Source: Bacteroidales bacterium
GTDB taxonomy: Bacteria > Bacteroidota > Bacteroidia > Bacteroidales > UBA12077
Direction: 5' to 3'
NCBI GenBank assembly: GCA_030600625.1
Contig: JAUVLS010000036.1
Span: 1-8,853 of the forward strand
Length of the DNA: 8,853 bases
The position numbers were made by a program, and so were the translations under genes. Shown here in pieces: positions 5,739 to 8,853 of the stretch. The notes beneath the pieces were generated by a model. That model was not told the DNA's origin. It saw only the letters and a list, made by a program, of their open reading frames with translations, and made no database searches. The first letter of the stretch is position 1; each line of letters starts with the position of its first letter.

Positions 5739-6158
5739 ATGTCAAATTCAAAATCGATCGAGCATAAAGGACGTGTTGATTCTATTGATGGTAACAGGAT
5801 CAATGTTAGCTTTTTAGCCATGTCAGGTTGTGCTTCCTGCCTTGCTAAAGGTGTTTGCTCTGCTGCTGATATGCAGGAGAAAAGTGTTGATGTGTTCGAT
5901 TTTACAAATCAGTATAAGATAGGTGAAGAAGTTAATGTAACTTTAAAACAATCGCTCGGATTCAGGGCTTTGTTTTTAGGATATGTTTTACCATTTATTT
6001 TGATTCTGCTTATCCTGATAATTCTTACTGCTATTACAAATAATGAAGCAATATCAGGAATTGGGGCTTTATCGGTTCTTGCTCCATATTACCTTATCTT
6101 ATATATTTTAAGAGATAAGATTAGAAAGAAATTTACATTTACAATAAATAAGATATGA
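5739..6158 (+). CDS. RseC/MucC family (SoxR-reducing-system type) membrane protein (139 aa)
   Basis: Inner-membrane protein of the RseC/MucC family. Near the N-terminus is a cysteine cluster C31-x2-C34-x5-C40 (SGCASCLAKGVC) within a small soluble domain that starts HKGRVDSIDGNRINVSF. Two membrane helices follow at about 77-99 and 105-124, ending in a basic RDKIRKKF tail. In Proteobacteria RseC is linked to the Rsx/Rnf system that keeps SoxR reduced. In Bacteroidota, as far as I recall, the homologue commonly heads the rnf operon, as here. The likely role is an accessory or assembly factor for Rnf, perhaps binding an Fe-S centre or acting through a thiol pair; that is inferred. The length is close to the usual 135-160 aa. 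rnfB follows after 111 nt on the same strand. Confidence 0.88.
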   Translation: MSNSKSIEHKGRVDSIDGNRINVSFLAMSGCASCLAKGVCSAADMQEKSVDVFDFTNQYKIGEEVNVTLKQSLGFRALFLGYVLPFILILLILIILTAITNNEAISGIGALSVLAPYYLILYILRDKIRKKFTFTINKI

Positions 6159-6264
6159 GTATTGAGTATCAGGTAATGAGTAAATTTTTAGTAAATAGTG
6201 CAAGTGTTTTTTATGCAAAGCCTTGTATCTTATATCTAAATATTAATATCTAATAATCTATTAA
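6156..6264 (+). repeat. 7-nt repeat arrays between the RseC-family gene and rnfB
   Basis: The left array begins on the stop codon of the RseC-family gene (TGA at 6156-6158): TGAGTAT, TGAGTAT, CAGGTAA, TGAGTAA (6156-6183). The right array (6223-6257) is TTGTATC, TTATATC, TAAATAT, TAATATC, TAATAAT and ends shortly before the rnfB ATG, followed by an A-run. The segments around 6165-6173 and 6221-6230 are weakly complementary, so a hairpin like that at 3972-4045 is possible but less clear. No Shine-Dalgarno sequence precedes rnfB. Confidence 0.5.
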
Positions 6265-6269
6265 AAAAA

Positions 6270-7199
6270 ATGAGTACAACAATTTTGTTTACTATTATTT
6301 CTCTTAGTGTGATTGGGGCGATAGCTGCAATAATCTTGTATTTTGCAGCTCAGAAGTTTAAAGTATTTGAGGATCCGCGTATCGATCAGGTAGAAGAAAT
6401 TTTACCTGCAGCAAATTGTGGAGGTTGTGGTTATCCGGGTTGCCGGGGATTTGCCGAAGCATTGGTAAAGTCTGATGATATTTCAGATCTGTATTGCCCG
6501 GTAGGTGGCAACGATATTATGTCTAAAGTTGCCGAAATTCTTGGTAAAGCTGTTGAAGCTAAAGATCCATTAGTTGCAGTTATTCGGTGTTCAGGCTCAC
6601 CGGCTCATCGTAAAAGAGTAAATTCTTATGATGGCGCATCAACATGTGTTATTGTTTCTAGTTTATACTCAGGCGAAACAGCTTGTCAGTATGGATGTCA
6701 TGGATTAGGTGATTGTGTTGAGGTTTGTGATTTCGAAGCAATCTACATGGATAAAGAAACAGATCTGCCAGTAGTAATTGATGATAACTGTACTGCGTGT
6801 GGAGCTTGTGTTAAAGCATGTCCTAACGATATTATCGAACTGAGAAAAAAGAATAAAAAAGATCGGAAGATATTTGTTTCATGTGTTAATATGGACAAAG
6901 GCGGAATTGCAAAGAAAGCTTGTGATGTTGCTTGTATTGGATGTAAAGCTTGTGTTAAAGTTTGTGCTTACGATGCAATTGTCGTTGAAAATTTTCTTGC
7001 ATACATTGATCCTGTCAAATGTAAACTTTGTAGAAAATGTGTAGAAGTTTGTCCTACAAACTCAATTCTTGAGATTAATTTTCCGCCTCGAAAAATAAAA
7101 CCTGTACTACCGGCAGGCGAGACAGAAGCTAAAGAAACGCCTGCTCGTTCTACAGGCGAAAAAGAAAATGATAATAATATAATAAATCAGGAGGGATAA
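6270..7199 (+). CDS. rnfB: electron transport complex subunit RnfB, multi-cluster form (309 aa)
   Basis: Ferredoxin-facing subunit of the Rnf complex, which couples electron transfer between reduced ferredoxin and NAD+ to ion transport. An N-terminal membrane anchor lies at about residues 4-26. It is followed by the RnfB-type 4Fe-4S domain C50-x2-C53-x4-C58-x17-C76. Beyond it are C139-x3-C143-x5-C149-x3-C153 and three ferredoxin-like motifs: C174-x2-C177-x2-C180-x3-C184, C222-x2-C225-x2-C228-x3-C232 and C251-x2-C254-x2-C257-x3-C261. There are 24 cysteines in all. This is larger than the Proteobacterial RsxB (about 190 aa) and closer to the long clostridial type. The last 30 residues (PAGETEAKETPARSTGEK...) are charged and probably disordered, and their DNA contains a palindrome. 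The ATG at 6270 precedes the anchor directly. The stop codon is one base from the rnfC start, so the two are surely co-transcribed. Confidence 0.96.
   Translation: MSTTILFTIISLSVIGAIAAIILYFAAQKFKVFEDPRIDQVEEILPAANCGGCGYPGCRGFAEALVKSDDISDLYCPVGGNDIMSKVAEILGKAVEAKDPLVAVIRCSGSPAHRKRVNSYDGASTCVIVSSLYSGETACQYGCHGLGDCVEVCDFEAIYMDKETDLPVVIDDNCTACGACVKACPNDIIELRKKNKKDRKIFVSCVNMDKGGIAKKACDVACIGCKACVKVCAYDAIVVENFLAYIDPVKCKLCRKCVEVCPTNSILEINFPPRKIKPVLPAGETEAKETPARSTGEKENDNNIINQEG
7189..7194 (+). promoter_or_regulatory. strong Shine-Dalgarno sequence for rnfC
   Basis: AGGAGG lies inside the last codons of rnfB, 6 nt before the GTG at 7201. It supports this GTG as the rnfC start and stands out because the other genes here lack such a site. 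Together with the one-base gap it suggests translational coupling. Confidence 0.75.
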
Positions 7200-7200
7200 A

Positions 7201-8532
7201 GTGTTAAAAACATTTCCAAAAGGCGGCGTTCATCCGGCAGAAGGTAAGTATTCTGCTAATAATGCCATTGAAACTTTGCCGCTTCCAAAAACAGTATCCA
7301 TACCAATTGTTCAACATATTGGTGCTCCCTCTAAACCTGTCGTAGATAAAGGCGACAAGGTTAAGGTAGGAGATAAAATAGCCGAAAGCGCAGGCTTTGT
7401 TTCTGCAAACATTCACTCTTCAGTTTCCGGAACAGTTGTTAAAATCGACAATGTTATGGATTCAACAGGTTATAAACGTCCATGTGTTATTATTGATGTT
7501 GAGGGCGATGAGTGGAATGAGAGTATTGATAGATCAACTGATTTGAAAAAAGAAATCAGTTTAACTGATAAAGAAATCATCAATAAAATAAACGAGTCAG
7601 GTATAGTTGGATTAGGTGGAGCAACATTTCCATCTCATGTAAAACTTTCTGTTCCAGATGGTAAAAAGATTGATGTGTTAATTATTAATGGAGTTGAATG
7701 TGAGCCATATTTAACATCAGATCATCGATTAATGCTTGAAAAAGCTGAAAAAATGCTTATTGGCATTCAGATTTTAATGAAAGCTTTAAATGTTAATGTA
7801 GCTCTTATAGGAGTGGAAAATAATAAGCCGGATGCTATTTCTCATTTAAATACTTTGGTTAAAGATTATCCGGGAATTGAAGTTCATGCATTGAAAGTTC
7901 AATATCCTCAGGGTGGTGAAAAACAATTAATCAAAGCTTTAATAAATCGCGAAGTACCTTCAGGTGGTTTACCCCTTGATGTGGGTGCTGTAGTACATAA
8001 CGTGGGTACAGCATTAGCCGTTTACGAAGCAGTTCAAAAAAATAAACCCTTATTTGAGAGAGTTGTTACTTTAACCGGGAAATCAGTAAAGAAGCCATCC
8101 AATTTTATGGTTCGTATTGGTACTCCGGTAAGCAATTTAGTTGAAGCAGCAGGCGGATTACCCGAAGATACAGGGAAAATTATTAATGGTGGCCCAATGA
8201 TGGGTAAAGCTATTAATTCTCTGGAAATCCCTGTGGTTAAAGGTACATCAGGAATATTAATTATGCCTGCTGAACTATCAAAAAGGAAAAAAGAAAGCAA
8301 TTGCATACGTTGTGCAAAATGTGTTTCTGTTTGCCCTCAAGGCTTAGAACCTTATCTTTTAAATAAATTAGCTCTGTTAGAGAAAAATGATAAATTGGAA
8401 ACCGGTGGTGTAATGGATTGTATTGAATGTGGTTCATGTAGTTATACTTGTCCTGCAGGATTACCATTATTAGATTATATCAGATTAGGAAAATCCAGAG
8501 TAAGTCAAATCATAAGATCAAGAAAACAGTAA
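7201..8532 (+). CDS. rnfC: electron transport complex subunit RnfC (443 aa)
   Basis: Peripheral subunit of Rnf that carries the NAD(H)/FMN-type site and passes electrons to or from RnfB. The N-terminus LKTFPKGGVHPAEGKYS is diagnostic. The first ~100 residues form the RnfC N-terminal barrel-sandwich domain. The nucleotide/flavin-binding domain, related to the 51-kDa subunit of complex I, has GIVGLGGATFP (134-144) and NGVECEPYLTSDHRLMLE (163-180). QGGEKQLIKAL (237-247) and an SLBB-like region after about residue 260 follow. Two 4Fe-4S motifs lie at C368-x2-C371-x2-C374-x3-C378 (then P) and C407-x2-C410-x2-C413-x3-C417 (then P). The length is normal for forms without the long C-terminal repeat extension of E. 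coli RsxC. The GTG start is set by AGGAGG at 7189-7194 and the conserved N-terminus. It is soluble and held to the membrane by its partners. Confidence 0.97.
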   Translation: MLKTFPKGGVHPAEGKYSANNAIETLPLPKTVSIPIVQHIGAPSKPVVDKGDKVKVGDKIAESAGFVSANIHSSVSGTVVKIDNVMDSTGYKRPCVIIDVEGDEWNESIDRSTDLKKEISLTDKEIINKINESGIVGLGGATFPSHVKLSVPDGKKIDVLIINGVECEPYLTSDHRLMLEKAEKMLIGIQILMKALNVNVALIGVENNKPDAISHLNTLVKDYPGIEVHALKVQYPQGGEKQLIKALINREVPSGGLPLDVGAVVHNVGTALAVYEAVQKNKPLFERVVTLTGKSVKKPSNFMVRIGTPVSNLVEAAGGLPEDTGKIINGGPMMGKAINSLEIPVVKGTSGILIMPAELSKRKKESNCIRCAKCVSVCPQGLEPYLLNKLALLEKNDKLETGGVMDCIECGSCSYTCPAGLPLLDYIRLGKSRVSQIIRSRKQ

Positions 8533-8534
8533 TG

Positions 8535-8549
8535 ACAGGCTATGCCTGT
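8535..8549. repeat. perfect small palindrome between rnfC and rnfD
   Basis: ACAGGC-tat-GCCTGT, a 6-bp stem with a 3-nt loop, starts 2 nt after the rnfC stop codon. No T-run follows directly (TATAAATAAG), so it is not a typical terminator; it may mark the 3' end of a processed message or be a REP-like unit. Confidence 0.6.
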
Positions 8550-8626
8550 TATAAATAAGAGATACAAAAGGAGATGAAAAAACCGATTTGCCAAATTATT
8601 AACATATTACACAATATTTATTTCAG

Positions 8627-8853
8627 ATGAGTAAAATTACAATATCGCCATCTCCTCATGTTTATGGGGATACAACAGTAAAACGGCTGATGTTAGATGT
8701 AGTTATTGCTATGTTGCCTGTATTGGCAATATCGATCTATTTCTTTGGAATGGGTGCAATAATTGTAACATTAACAGCTGTAGTTTCGTGCTTAGCTTTT
8801 GAATGGTTAATTCAAAAATATATGCTCAAACAGGAACCTTCAATTACCGATGG
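8627..8853 (+). CDS. rnfD: electron transport complex subunit RnfD, 5' part only
   Basis: First 75 codons of RnfD, the integral membrane subunit that in characterised Rnf complexes carries covalently bound FMN; the window ends inside the gene. The start MSKITISPSPHVYGDTTVKRLMLDVVIAMLP is the family hallmark: an SPSPH segment followed by the basic stretch before the first membrane helix. One or two hydrophobic segments (about residues 23-58) follow, with a charged loop QKYMLKQEPSITD at the cut edge. The FMN-attachment region lies further on and is not visible. The ATG at 8627 is supported by the conserved N-terminus. It is 94 nt from the rnfC stop codon, looser than the rnfB-rnfC junction. The order rnfB-C-D predicts rnfG, rnfE and rnfA next. 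Confidence 0.95.
   Translation, partial: MSKITISPSPHVYGDTTVKRLMLDVVIAMLPVLAISIYFFGMGAIIVTLTAVVSCLAFEWLIQKYMLKQEPSITD

Noticed and set aside
8034..8467. Leftward frames opposite rnfC (also 7204-7416)
   Set aside because: They are shadows of rnfC, whose domains and cysteine motifs cover the region.

Overview
The window looks like a chromosomal segment from a low-GC member of the Bacteroidota, probably an anaerobic or microaerobic Bacteroidales/Marinilabiliales-type bacterium (the order is a guess). The grounds are: A+T-rich DNA with mostly no Shine-Dalgarno sequence; TAnnTTTG-type promoter candidates; a DUF3108 exported protein and methyltransferase of a type I associate with Bacteroidota; an IS200-like transposase ending in ...QYAWD; and an rnf operon headed by an RseC-family gene.

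Layout. 1-111: nothing recognisable. 112-903 (-): class I SAM-dependent methyltransferase. 920-1733: a compact mobile element. It carries an IS200-like (Y1/HUH, RAYT-type) transposase gene (1099-1545, -), is flanked on both sides by GC-rich hairpins, and is bounded by imperfect terminal inverted repeats. 1850-3952 (+): recG, then 4047-4874 (+): DUF3108 exported protein. 4904-5275 (-): small exported, possibly lipoprotein, gene convergent with it. 5302-5548: a 247-bp gene-less element with 24-bp terminal inverted repeats, a perfect 9-bp flanking duplication and an inner array of REP-like hairpins, i.e. a MITE-like insertion. 5739 to the right edge (+): the beginning of an rnf operon, RseC-family gene, rnfB, rnfC and the 5' end of rnfD, which is cut by the window end.

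How the genes relate. The rnf genes encode the membrane complex that couples electron transfer between reduced ferredoxin and NAD to ion translocation. RnfB (many Fe-S clusters) and RnfC (NADH/FMN-type domain plus two clusters) are the electron-entry subunits and RnfD is an integral membrane flavoprotein. The Cys-bearing two-TM RseC-family protein at the head probably assists or regulates the complex. recG acts in replication-fork rescue and recombination. The other genes have no clear functional link to these.

Most interesting non-coding structure: (i) two small elements of similar design (terminal inverted repeats enclosing REP-like hairpins), one with a transposase gene and one without; (ii) tandem 7-nt repeat arrays directly before the start codons of recG, the DUF3108 gene and rnfB, in two cases with an inverted array upstream; (iii) REP-like palindromes inside the tail of rnfB and between rnfC and rnfD. 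I cannot show that any of these is new to science without database searches.
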